A DNA stretch of 64,000 nucleotides. Source: Alphaproteobacteria bacterium (lineage in GTDB: Bacteria; Pseudomonadota; Alphaproteobacteria; Rhodobacterales; Rhodobacteraceae). Every line of letters starts with the position of its first letter. The stretch's first letter is position 1. Of the stretch, positions 52,595 to 61,169 are shown piece after piece. The notes beneath the pieces are model-generated. The model saw nothing but the letters and a program-made list of their open reading frames with translations, was not told the DNA's origin and did no database searches. A program made the translations under genes and the position numbers. Where the stretch lies: positions 62,001 through 126,000 of the forward strand of contig JASBSZ010000029.1 of NCBI GenBank assembly GCA_030148665.1. Direction: 5' to 3'.

Positions 52595-54414
52595 GTCTGC
52601 TTTCCCTTGCTGTTCTGGCGCCGGTCGTAGCGGCGCTGATCCTGCTGTTGGTCAAGCGCGGCGCGGCAATCCTGGCATTGCTGGGGGCGGGTACCGGCCT
52701 TCTGGCCAGCCTTGGCCTGTTGCGCGGGGCCTTTCTGGGCAATGCGCCTCAACGCCTGATGCTGCCGGGCCTGCCGGACATGCCGTTGCGCCTCGAGGCC
52801 AGCGCGCTGACCTCGGTGTTGTCGGTGCTGGTGGCGACGGTCGCCACATTCGTTCTGATTTACGCTGTCGGCTACATGCGCAAGGATCCCGAAAAGACCC
52901 GGTTCTTTGCCACCATGCTGCTGTTTGTCGCCGCCATGCAGGCGCTGGTGCTTTCGGCCGACTGGATCACCCTGCTGGCGGCGTGGGAGCTGATCGGGGT
53001 GTCGAGCTATCTGCTGATCGGTTTCTGGTACGCAAAACCTGGAGTGGCCAGCGCAGCAACACGTGCCTTCCTCTATACCCGCAGCGCCGATCTGGGGCTG
53101 TATCTGGGGGTTTTCCTGCTGATCGGGGCCAGCGGTACCAGCGAGATTTCTGCAACCCTTGCGACCACCGGCACCGCGGCGATGATTGGCGGATTGCTGC
53201 TGCTGGTCGCCGCCATCGGCAAGTCGGCGCAGGTTCCGATGCAGGACTGGCTGCAACGCGCCATGGCCGGCCCGACGCCGGTATCCGCGCTGCTGCATTC
53301 GGCAACGCTGGTGGCGGCGGGGGCCATCCTCTTGATCCGGGTGGCGCCCATGCTGCCGCCCGAGACCCTGTTCATCATCGGCCTTGTCGGCGGGCTGACC
53401 ACGGTCGTGACCGGGCTGATCGCGCTGGGCGAGCGCGACCTCAAACGTCTGCTCGCATCCTCGACCTCCAGCCAGTACGGGCTGATGTTTCTGGCAATCG
53501 GGGCCGGCGCGCCGGTGGTGGCGCTGTTGCACCTGATCGCCCACGCCGCGATCAAGAGCGGGCTGTTCCTGGGCGCGGGCGTATTCCAGCACGAGCGCGG
53601 TTCGACCGCGTTCGAGCGGCTTGCCGGCTCGGGGCGCGAGCACAAGCGGATCTTTGCGGGCTTTGTTCTGGCAGCGCTGGCGCTGGCGGGGATTCCGCCG
53701 CTCAGCGGGTTCTTTTCCAAGGACGCGATCATCGCCGCGACCATGAATGCGACCGGGGCCGGCTGGCTGGCAACGCTGGCAATTGCGGGCACGGTTCTGA
53801 CTGGCGGCTACATGGGACGTGCCATGGCGCAGCTATGGCAAGGCAAGGTCGAGGAGGCAAAGCCATCGGGCAGCCTCGTCTGGATGGGCTGGGGCATGGC
53901 GGTTCTGGTCACCCTTGCGGCGGTTCTGGGGGCAGGATTTCCCGCACTCGAGCGTCTGCTCGGTGCCGAGATCGACACCACCCTTGCTGCCGAGGCTCTG
54001 GGCCTTGGCGCGGCGCTGACGGGGCTGGCCCTGGGCTGGTTCCTGCCTGCGGATCGGCTGCTGGGCCCGCTTTTGCCCTGGGCGCGCGAAGGCTTTGCCG
54101 TCGGCGGCGGCATGGACAATCTGGTTATGCGCCCGGCGCTGGCCGTGGCTCGTGCCATGAATGCTGTTGAAACCGTGCTGTATGAGGCCGTCTTTGTCTT
54201 TGGCCGGCTGAACCTGCGTGTCGGGCGCGGCACCCGCATCAGCGACGAGGCGGGGATCGACGGGTTCATCTTTGGCCTTGCCGACACAATGGTGCGAACC
54301 GGGCAAAAGGCGCGACGCCTGCAAAGCGGGCTGATTCATCGCGAGCTGGCCCTGACCATCGTCACAACCGGCGTGATCGCCGCCGCCCTGTTTGCGGCAC
54401 CGCTGTTCTATTGA
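52591..54414 (+). CDS. nuoL-like: Complex I-like antiporter subunit L (NuoL homologue)
   Basis: A 607-residue polytopic subunit with the long C-terminal arm. Channel residues are kept: Glu133 in AAWELIGVSSYLLIGFWY and Lys211 in GKSAQVPMQDWLQRAMAGPT, followed by PVSALLHSATLVAAG and the second-half Lys regions (RDLKRLLASSTSSQYGLMFL; LIAHAAIKSGLFLGAG). This indicates that ion translocation through L is still under selection. ATGA overlap with K. Confidence 0.92.
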   Translation: MSLLSLAVLAPVVAALILLLVKRGAAILALLGAGTGLLASLGLLRGAFLGNAPQRLMLPGLPDMPLRLEASALTSVLSVLVATVATFVLIYAVGYMRKDPEKTRFFATMLLFVAAMQALVLSADWITLLAAWELIGVSSYLLIGFWYAKPGVASAATRAFLYTRSADLGLYLGVFLLIGASGTSEISATLATTGTAAMIGGLLLLVAAIGKSAQVPMQDWLQRAMAGPTPVSALLHSATLVAAGAILLIRVAPMLPPETLFIIGLVGGLTTVVTGLIALGERDLKRLLASSTSSQYGLMFLAIGAGAPVVALLHLIAHAAIKSGLFLGAGVFQHERGSTAFERLAGSGREHKRIFAGFVLAALALAGIPPLSGFFSKDAIIAATMNATGAGWLATLAIAGTVLTGGYMGRAMAQLWQGKVEEAKPSGSLVWMGWGMAVLVTLAAVLGAGFPALERLLGAEIDTTLAAEALGLGAALTGLALGWFLPADRLLGPLLPWAREGFAVGGGMDNLVMRPALAVARAMNAVETVLYEAVFVFGRLNLRVGRGTRISDEAGIDGFIFGLADTMVRTGQKARRLQSGLIHRELALTIVTTGVIAAALFAAPLFY

Positions 54415-54427
54415 GGAAAACCGAGCC

Positions 54428-55897
54428 ATGATACCCATCGTTTCCCTAGCCGTTTTCCTGCCGCTGATCGGTGCGGTGATCCTGCTGTTTCTGCCGGGCA
54501 CGTCAAAGGCGGTTTCGCACGGCATCGGCATCGGGTTCAGCGCGCTGACATTCGTGCTGACCCTTGTCATGTGGTCGCGCGGGGTTGTTCCTGGCGGCTT
54601 TTCCCAGGTCGAGGAGGTCAGCTGGATCGAGGCAATCGGCGCCGCCTATCGCGTGGGCGTTGACGGGCTGAGCCTGCCACTGGTGCTGCTGACGTCGTTG
54701 CTGTTCCTGTTGTCGTTCGTCTATCAGGCGAAATCGTCGGACCGGGCGCGCAGTTTCGTCATTCTCATGCTGATGCTGGAGACTGCCTCGATCGGCACCT
54801 TTGTCGCGTTGGACGCGCTGCTGTTCTATGTGTTCTTCGAGGTGTCGCTGGTATCGATGTATTTCATGATTGCCGGCTGGGGTGAAAAGGACCGGCAGCG
54901 CGCCGCACTGATGTTTTTCCTTTACACGTTGCTTGGCAGCCTGCCGCTGCTGCTGGCCATTCTGGGGATGTTCCTGGCGTCCGATCCCTATACGTTCGAC
55001 ATGCGCATCTGGATCGAGACCCAGCCCCTGACCGGCATTGGCGGGATGCTGGCGCTGATCGCGATGCTGTTTACATTCGCTGTCAAGATCCCGGCCTTTC
55101 CGGTGCATACATGGCTGCCGGCGGCCCATGTGCAGGCGCCCACCGTCGGCAGTGTGATCCTGGCCGGCGTGATGCTGAAATTCGGCACCTATGGTCTGGT
55201 GCGGTTCTCGTTGCAGATGTTGCCCGACGCATTCGCAAGTGCCGGTATGGTGGTGCTGGTGTTCGGGGTGATCAGCGCGATCTATGGCGCTTTCGTTGCG
55301 CTCGCGCAAAGCGATCTCAAGCGGCTGATCGCCTATACCTCGGTCAACCACATGGGATATGTGGTAATCGGGGTGGCCGTTGCGGCGATGGCCGTTGATC
55401 CCGCAATGCGGGCGGTTGCCCTGGACGGCGCGACGTTGCAGATGGTCAGCCACGGTCTGGTGACGGGGGCGCTGTTCTTTCTGGTGGGGATGCTCAAGGA
55501 TCGCGCCCATACCCGCGAGATGAGCCATTTCGGAGGCCTCCTGAAAATCACGCCGGTGCTCGGCTGGAGTTTCATCTTCTTTGCCTTTGCATCGCTCGGC
55601 CTGCCGGGGCTTGCGCATTTTCCGGCCGAGTTCCAGATCTTTCTGGCGACCCTGAACATTTCGCCCTGGGCGGTGGTCTCGATTCTTGCGATCGTGGTCA
55701 CGGCGGGGCTGTATCTCAGGGCGATCGGGCTGGTCTTTCTGGGTGAGCCGGGCAAGGAATGGCTGAAAATGCCTGACCTTGACGGACGCGAGGTCCTGGT
55801 GCTGATCCCGCTTGTGGCCCTGACCATCGCGGTCGGGATCGTGCCCGGGATCGTGCTGGATACCATTCATACCACAACCACGAGCCTGGGGTTCTGA
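54428..55897 (+). CDS. nuoM-like: Complex I-like antiporter subunit M (NuoM homologue)
   Basis: A 489-residue polytopic subunit. The conserved Glu138 (FYVFFEVSLVSMYFMIAGWG) and Lys220 (FAVKIPAFPVHTWLPAAHVQA) of the half-channel are present, as are SDLKRLIAYTSVNHMGYVVIG and the HGLVTGALFFLVGML helix. It starts 13 nt after subunit L. Overlaps subunit N by one base (TGATG). Confidence 0.92.
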   Translation: MIPIVSLAVFLPLIGAVILLFLPGTSKAVSHGIGIGFSALTFVLTLVMWSRGVVPGGFSQVEEVSWIEAIGAAYRVGVDGLSLPLVLLTSLLFLLSFVYQAKSSDRARSFVILMLMLETASIGTFVALDALLFYVFFEVSLVSMYFMIAGWGEKDRQRAALMFFLYTLLGSLPLLLAILGMFLASDPYTFDMRIWIETQPLTGIGGMLALIAMLFTFAVKIPAFPVHTWLPAAHVQAPTVGSVILAGVMLKFGTYGLVRFSLQMLPDAFASAGMVVLVFGVISAIYGAFVALAQSDLKRLIAYTSVNHMGYVVIGVAVAAMAVDPAMRAVALDGATLQMVSHGLVTGALFFLVGMLKDRAHTREMSHFGGLLKITPVLGWSFIFFAFASLGLPGLAHFPAEFQIFLATLNISPWAVVSILAIVVTAGLYLRAIGLVFLGEPGKEWLKMPDLDGREVLVLIPLVALTIAVGIVPGIVLDTIHTTTTSLGF

Positions 55898-57255
55898 TGT
55901 CGCGCGATCTTGCATTCCTGCTGCCCGAGCTGACGCTCATGATCACCGTTGCGCTGATGCTGGTGGCCGAGATGGTGCGCCGTGCCGGGCTGACCCTGCT
56001 GATCGGGCTTGCGGGGCTGGCGCTGGCCGTGTGGTTCACGCTGCCGGTGCTTGATGCCGGCACGACCGTTTTCGGCGGTACCTATCGCATCGACCTGTTG
56101 TCGGGCTGGGCCAAGCTGATCCTGCTGCCGGCAACCGCATTGTCGATGCTGCTGGCACGCGCCGAGCTGTCGGGGCGGGTACGCGAGGGCAGCGTTTACA
56201 GCCTGATCATGCTGGTCACCATCGGTGCGCTGATGCTGGCGGGCAGCGGCGATACCATGCTGCTGGTGCTGGGGATCGTGGTCACCGGGCTGGGATCGTT
56301 CGCTCTGGTGGCCTATCCGGGCGACGATGCGGCGACCGAGGCATCGATGAAATACCTCGTTTTCGGCTCGGTCACCGGGGCGGTGATGATCTATGGGCTG
56401 AGCTTCTGGTTTGCGGGCAGTGGATCCACACTGTTTTCGGCGCTTTCCGGGATGCAGACCAAGCCACTGCTGGCCGCGGCCGGTCTGATCGCCGTGCTGG
56501 TCGGGCTGGGCTACAAGGCGGCGTTGGTGCCATTCCATTTCTGGGCCCCCGAAGCCTATGAGGGGGCGCCGGTCTCGGTTGCGGCCTACATGTCGGTCGT
56601 CACCAAGATTGCCGCGATCTTTGCCCTCGCGCAATTGCTGCGCGACCTGCCGATTCAGACGGGATGGGCCTGGGCGATCGCCGCCATTGCCGTGCTGACC
56701 ATGACCTATGGCTATCTGGCGGCGCTGGTGCAAACCAACCTCGTGCGGCTGCTGGCCTATTCCTCGGTTGCGCAGGCCGGCTATTTCCTGCTGGGCTTTG
56801 TGGCGCTGGGTCGCGGCGATATCGCGCTGCTGTCGATCATCGTTTTTGCAGCTGCCTATGTGGCCATGAACATCGGCGCATTTTCCGTGGTCCTGCTGGC
56901 CGGGCGCGACATCGATGCCATTCGCGGCCTGGGGCGCAGGGCGCCGATGCTGGGTGTTGCGATGGTGATATTCCTGTTGTCGCTGGCCGGCATTCCGCCG
57001 CTGTTCGGGTTTTTCGGCAAGTTCCTGCTGTTCGGCGCGGCGCTGAAGGCCGGATTCCTGTGGCTGGCGGTGATCGCGATCCTGAACTCGGTGCTGTCGC
57101 TGGCGGTGTATCTGCGCATTATCGTCGCCATGTACCGCGCACCCGAGGGCGACGAGGCCGCCCCCCGTGCCAGCCCGGTCGCGGCGCTGGTCTGGGGGAC
57201 AAGCCTGGCCGCAACCCTGGGGCTGGGTATTTTCACGCGGCTGTTCTTCTCCTGA
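55897..57255 (+). CDS. nuoN-like: Complex I-like antiporter subunit N (NuoN homologue)
   Basis: A 452-residue polytopic subunit. NuoN features include GYKAALVPFHFWAPEAYEG, APVSVAAYMSVVTKIAAIFA, and NLVRLLAYSSVAQAGYFLLG. It is last in the operon; the following 455 bp have no gene before the cytochrome. Presence of N with A and H argues against a plain Mrp antiporter or a DabB-type carbon pump. Confidence 0.9.
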   Translation: MSRDLAFLLPELTLMITVALMLVAEMVRRAGLTLLIGLAGLALAVWFTLPVLDAGTTVFGGTYRIDLLSGWAKLILLPATALSMLLARAELSGRVREGSVYSLIMLVTIGALMLAGSGDTMLLVLGIVVTGLGSFALVAYPGDDAATEASMKYLVFGSVTGAVMIYGLSFWFAGSGSTLFSALSGMQTKPLLAAAGLIAVLVGLGYKAALVPFHFWAPEAYEGAPVSVAAYMSVVTKIAAIFALAQLLRDLPIQTGWAWAIAAIAVLTMTYGYLAALVQTNLVRLLAYSSVAQAGYFLLGFVALGRGDIALLSIIVFAAAYVAMNIGAFSVVLLAGRDIDAIRGLGRRAPMLGVAMVIFLLSLAGIPPLFGFFGKFLLFGAALKAGFLWLAVIAILNSVLSLAVYLRIIVAMYRAPEGDEAAPRASPVAALVWGTSLAATLGLGIFTRLFFS

Positions 57256-57710
57256 TTCGCATTGACGACAGGGCTCGGGGCGGGGTGGTTGGCCGACCGT
57301 TTCCCGGATATTCCACGGACCTGGGGCGATGGGATCTGCTGTCGGCCCGATGGCCGGCCCGAAGCGTGCGTCAAATGCGCACGTATATGCGTATTTCTGC
57401 ATATTGCCGCGCTGGAAGGTTGACAAGATTGGCCCGCAAGTAACAGTTTCGCGATGAATTTTCCCGCGAGGAAACCCCGGTTGGAAAACGCCTCCGAGGC
57501 CTCCCCGCAGGTCATGGCGGACATAATGAATGTTTCGGCGTCGCGGGCATAAACCTTTCTTCAACGGGCCATCCGGTCCCGCGCCGCTGGCATGCTGCCC
57601 CGGGTCGAGTGGACCCGTCCCGGGCCGGGGTACATCAACCAACCAGACAGCATCGAGCGTCGGGCGTGGCCCGGCTGCGCTGCTGCGCGGTTTTCTGAAA
57701 GGAGCACATC
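57256..57710. other. 455-bp gap between subunit N and cytochrome c
   Basis: No convincing gene on either strand. It holds a perfect inverted repeat ATATGC (57385-57390)/GCATAT (57399-57404), a possible operator, and a hairpin CGGGTC (57601-57606)/GACCCG (57612-57617). GAAAGGAG precedes the cytochrome ATG. The cytochrome probably has its own promoter here. Confidence 0.5.
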
Positions 57711-58175
57711 ATGAAACAGTTAAAACCGACCATCCTGGCAGCTTCGGTCCTGTTCGGCCTGGCACTGCCGGCGCTTGCGGCGACCCTCCCGGCGGTTCCG
57801 GGTGGCGGCAAGGAGGGTTTCGAACTCACGCCCAACGTGGTTTTTCCGGCCTTCGACGCGGCGCTTGGACGCAAGGTTTTCGCTGAAAAGGGCTGTGTGG
57901 TCTGTCACAGCATCAATGGCATTGGTGGGACCGACGGGCCGAACCTGTCATGGGGCAAGTATGACACGCCGATCAACGCGATGGAGGTTGCTACCGACCT
58001 GTGGGCCAAGGCATCGACCATGATCGCGATGCAGAAGAACGAGCTTGGCAAGCAGATCATACTGTCCCCCGATGAACTGGCCGGGCTGATCGCTTTCCTC
58101 GGCGACCCCAAGGAACAGGCCAAGCTGAAGATGAGCGACATCCCCGCCAACATCCGCAAGGACATGGAAGAGTAA
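57711..58175 (+). CDS. Exported monoheme cytochrome c
   Basis: A 154-residue periplasmic class I-type cytochrome. Signal peptide residues 1-23 (MKQLKPTILAASVLFGLALP then ALAA). One heme site, CVVCH, near residue 63, and a distal Met candidate (MIAMQKNEL or MSDIP). Between, GTDGPNLSWGKYDTP is typical of small cytochromes c. It lies in the same direction 455 bp after the complex I-like operon, so a link is possible but not shown. A strong terminator follows. Confidence 0.87.
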   Translation: MKQLKPTILAASVLFGLALPALAATLPAVPGGGKEGFELTPNVVFPAFDAALGRKVFAEKGCVVCHSINGIGGTDGPNLSWGKYDTPINAMEVATDLWAKASTMIAMQKNELGKQIILSPDELAGLIAFLGDPKEQAKLKMSDIPANIRKDMEE

Positions 58176-58213
58176 CCCGCCTGATCGACCGCCCCCGACG
58201 GGGCGTCGAGGCG

Positions 58214-58239
58214 TTGCCCGGGGCCATTGTCCCGGGCAA
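58214..58239. terminator. Terminator after cytochrome c
   Basis: TTGCCCGGG (58214-58222) and CCCGGGCAA (58231-58239) are perfect 9-bp complements with an 8-nt loop, followed by TTCGTTT. Sits between the cytochrome and the convergent Hpt gene. Confidence 0.7.
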
Positions 58240-58274
58240 TTCGTTTGGGATCATGTGCGCCTGTTGCGGGTGGC

Positions 58275-58610
58275 TCAGCCCTTGGCGGCGATGCGCATCT
58301 CGTCAACCAGCGCCCTGAAGGCGCCCAGAAAGGCCCCCGCGGTCTGTGTCGGGTCTCCACCCTTGGTCATGGCGATGATGCTGTCTTCGGATTCGGCGGC
58401 GATGCTTCCCAGTTTCTGCAGCCCCAGCGTGGGCGCTACGCCGCGCAGCTTGTGGACGCCCAGACGCAGCTCTTCCAGCGCCTGTGCCGCGTCCTCGTCC
58501 GAAACGATCCTGTCCATGAGCGTTTCGAATTCATCCACCTTGCCCGCAAGCGAGGCGACGAACCTGACCCGGATACCGTCGAGCTTGTTGTTGAATTCGT
58601 CGTTCGTCAT
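58275..58610 (-). CDS. Hpt-domain phosphotransfer protein
   Basis: A 111-residue four-helix bundle with the phosphoacceptor His53 in GVHKLRGVAPTLGLQKLG, the Hpt signature. Such proteins pass phosphate between a hybrid kinase and a response regulator. It lies 59 bp downstream of the receiver-domain gene on the same strand, so the two are likely partners. No hybrid kinase is in the window. Confidence 0.85.
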   Translation of the reverse strand: MTNDEFNNKLDGIRVRFVASLAGKVDEFETLMDRIVSDEDAAQALEELRLGVHKLRGVAPTLGLQKLGSIAAESEDSIIAMTKGGDPTQTAGAFLGAFRALVDEMRIAAKG

Positions 58611-58669
58611 CGCGAACAGTCCCCTCCAGCTGTTGTTGATTCAGGCTTGTACTCTGGCCGATCTCCGAA

Positions 58670-59677
58670 TTACAGGGCAAAACGTTTGCGCCCCAGGCGC
58701 GCGTTCCACAGGTTCGATGTCTGTGGCTTGTGGTCGGTGTCGTCGCGGGTTGCGTGACGCATTTCCACATCACGGATCGCGTCGTCCAGCACCGACAGGC
58801 TGCCCGGTTTGGCGAATACGCCGGGGCTTTTGGCCTCGCCCTGGATCAGCTTGATTTCCAGTGGCGATCCGTCGGGAAAGACCAGCCCCATCTGCAGGGC
58901 GGTATCCTGCACGAGATATGGCAGATCTTCCTGGATCAGATCCTTGAAACGGCTGAACACGCACAGAAAGACACCGTTCCCTGCATAGGTGAAAAAACAT
59001 GTTTCACCCTTAAGGTTTTCCGAGATTGCATCCGCGATATCGGTGATGATGAATTCGAATTCGGACCCTTTGCAGCGGTCGTAGATCGCCTTGATGTTGG
59101 TGATCTTGAGGGCAAAGACACTGGACGAGAAATAGTTTCCCCGCCCCAGCTGCAGGATGTAGTTTTCGAATGTCGGATAGTTCAGGAAACCGTGGACATC
59201 GTCAACATCCAGGGGATCCGTGATGCTGACGATATTGCCCGAGACCAGCTTTTCGGTCAGAACGTCGAGGGTCTGTTCGCGCTTGCGGGCCTTGTTGATC
59301 TCGTTCACCAGGCGCTCGGCCATGGCAACCCTGGTGCCCAGTTCGAGAACATCGAACGGCTTGGTCACATAGTCGGTGGCCCCGGCGGCAAAGGCGCGGT
59401 CTACGTATTCCCGTTCCGACATGGCGGTGATCATCAGGATCGGGGTCTTGCGATAGGTCTCGATCTGTCGAATATGAGAGCAAAGCTCGATGCCGTCCAT
59501 TTCAGGCATCTGAATATCGAAAAGAAAACAGTCAAAAGGCTCGGCGGAATTGGCGACGATGTCCAGCGCCTGGGCCCCGCTCGAGGCCGTGGTCATGTCC
59601 GGATACCCGGCCGAGGCCATTGCGGCCTCGAGCAGTTCCAGAATGAATTCGTCGTCGTCAACGGCGAGAATTTTCAT
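58670..59677 (-). CDS. Response regulator with degenerate GGDEF-like output domain
   Basis: 335 residues. The receiver domain (1-120) has the acidic pair DDD at 7-9, phosphorylation site Asp54 (FLFDIQMPEMDG), Thr in MITAMSE and Lys in VTKPFD. The C-terminal 160 residues look like a diverged GGDEF domain: NYFSSSVFALKITNIKAIYD and, where GGDEF should be, YAGNGVFLCVF, so no diguanylate cyclase activity is expected. AGGAGG precedes ATG 59677. In operon with the Hpt gene; output likely by protein contact. Confidence 0.82.
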   Translation of the reverse strand: MKILAVDDDEFILELLEAAMASAGYPDMTTASSGAQALDIVANSAEPFDCFLFDIQMPEMDGIELCSHIRQIETYRKTPILMITAMSEREYVDRAFAAGATDYVTKPFDVLELGTRVAMAERLVNEINKARKREQTLDVLTEKLVSGNIVSITDPLDVDDVHGFLNYPTFENYILQLGRGNYFSSSVFALKITNIKAIYDRCKGSEFEFIITDIADAISENLKGETCFFTYAGNGVFLCVFSRFKDLIQEDLPYLVQDTALQMGLVFPDGSPLEIKLIQGEAKSPGVFAKPGSLSVLDDAIRDVEMRHATRDDTDHKPQTSNLWNARLGRKRFAL

Positions 59678-60204
59678 TAATACCTCCTGAACCTTGCGCC
59701 GGAAACAGCTCCGGCATTGATGATTGCCCAAGTTTCAGTCGTCTGAGAGGATCTGCGGTGCCGAGGACCCTGTAGTACCGCGAGACGCAATACCCCCTAC
59801 ATGATCGCCAAGGTAGTAAAGGATTGTGTCAACAATAGGGCGCAAGCGGTCAGGATTGATGACTTGTTAACCATTTCCGGCAGACGCTGTTCGGCGCGGG
59901 AATGGTCTGGTTCAGGCGCTGCAGCCAGGGATGATTCGCGCGCCGGCGGTCGGCAAAGGTACGCGTCGGCCTGATTTCCGATGCGGAAACAATGGCCTTT
60001 ACCCGGCTCGATGGTTTCACTGCAACGCACCCAATTTGGCAAACTTGCGGAGATATGACCCGAAACTCGGGCAAATTTGAGGCTTTTGTTTGACTTGACG
60101 CGGTGCCCCTCGGTAATGGTGGGTCTGTTCACAGAAATGTGCCGCTGACCGATCCCAAGGATCTTGGGGGCTTATCCGAGGTCGTCAGCGAGATCGGAGT
60201 AACC
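59678..60204. other. 527-bp intergenic region between divergent genes
   Basis: No supported gene. It holds short palindromes ATTGTGTCAACAAT (59823-59836), CCAATTTGG (60031-60039) and CAAATTTG (60072-60079), and a promoter-like pair TTGACT (60090-60095) and TAATGG (60114-60119), 18 nt apart, ahead of the PhyH-like gene. Confidence 0.45.
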
Positions 60205-61104
60205 ATGCTGCCCAATCGTCGTCACCTGCCCAAAGGTCTGGCCATTGCAACCCAGAGCAAAGCATTCTGGCGCCGTCTGGCACCCGAACTGACCATTTCC
60301 GACACGCCCTGGGATGCCCCCCGACAGGCCGCCGGAACGTGCGCGCCTGATCAGGATCTGCGGATGAGGCTGGTCAATGATGGCTATCTGCATCTGCGCG
60401 GGGTCGTGCCTGCCGCAACCTTGCCGGCCCTTGGGCGTGCTGTCAGAAGAATTGGCGAGGCCGGTCTGCCAGCCGGTTTCATCGGTGTCTATGACGAGGT
60501 CTGGTCGCTGCTGTCGCCCCTCAAGGGGCAGATCGACAGCCTGTTTGCCGATGGTGCGGCACTGGTGCCGAATTTCCGCGCCGTTCACCCCGGTCAGGGC
60601 CGGGGCAATTCCGCCGGTCGGCGCAGGGCCGGGCTGGGGGTCTATGGCGATGGTACCCCGCGCAATGTCACGGTGTGGCTGCCCTTGACCCCGGCCACTC
60701 CGGCCAATGGGTGTCTCTATGTGGTGCCGGCCCGCTTTGACCGGAATTATGGACGGCCGGACGCGGGGCGGCCCGATGCCAGCCTGCCGGGCATCATGGC
60801 CCTGCCGGCCGAGCCGGGCGATCTGTTGATCTGGACGGGCGAAACCTATACCTGGCAGGGGCTGCCTGCCCGCGACAACCCGGACGGCCCCGCGCTGAGC
60901 CTGAGCTGGGAGTTCCAGAGCCGCTCTGACGCGCCGCTCGAAGGGGTGGTTATCGACAGCTTTCCGCGCGTTCCCTTTGAGACGCGGCTTGCCATTCTGG
61001 CCCGCCAGATACCGCAGGCGGCCCAGAGCCGCAGGGCGAGCCCGGTGTGGCGCGCGGTTCGACAGACCCTCGAGAACCGCTACCCCCTGGCCCATCGCGC
61101 CTGA
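60205..61104 (+). CDS. PhyH-fold protein, probably not an active dioxygenase
   Basis: A 299-residue protein resembling the phytanoyl-CoA dioxygenase (PhyH) family in TPRNVTVWLPLTPATPANG, CLYVVPARFDRNY and PGDLLIWTGETYTWQG. PhyH enzymes use Fe(II) held by His-x-Asp and a distal His. Here the region expected to supply HRD reads GLGVYGDG, and the distal site reads ETYTWQG where an H-W-G is usual, so both iron His residues appear to be missing. GGAG lies 5 nt before ATG 60205. Possibly a binding or regulatory protein. Confidence 0.65.
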   Translation: MLPNRRHLPKGLAIATQSKAFWRRLAPELTISDTPWDAPRQAAGTCAPDQDLRMRLVNDGYLHLRGVVPAATLPALGRAVRRIGEAGLPAGFIGVYDEVWSLLSPLKGQIDSLFADGAALVPNFRAVHPGQGRGNSAGRRRAGLGVYGDGTPRNVTVWLPLTPATPANGCLYVVPARFDRNYGRPDAGRPDASLPGIMALPAEPGDLLIWTGETYTWQGLPARDNPDGPALSLSWEFQSRSDAPLEGVVIDSFPRVPFETRLAILARQIPQAAQSRRASPVWRAVRQTLENRYPLAHRA

Positions 61105-61169
61105 TTGACCGTTTCCATGCCCGAGGAATTGCGCTAAGAGGCCCCGTCCTGAGTTTGAGGAGAAATCAG

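Noticed and set aside
48696-57255. Calling the operon the cell's ordinary NADH dehydrogenase
   Set aside because: No NADH, FMN or Fe-S subunits, no N2 cysteines, no quinone-site histidines; a separate nuo operon must be expected elsewhere.
48696-57255. Mrp-type antiporter or hydrogenase-type (Hyc/Hyf/Mbh) complex
   Set aside because: Mrp lacks NuoA/NuoH/NuoN together, and no [NiFe] CxxC ligands are present in the NuoD-like part.
54503-57642. Long open frames on the minus strand opposite subunits M and N (470 and 591 codons)
   Set aside because: They lie wholly antisense to well-matched membrane subunits, are rich in Gln/Arg/His as expected from complementing Leu/Ala/Val codons, and show no family features.
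59797-60132. 111-codon minus-strand frame in the 527-bp intergenic region
   Set aside because: No ribosome site, no family resemblance and irregular composition; its 3' part crosses the palindromes that look regulatory.
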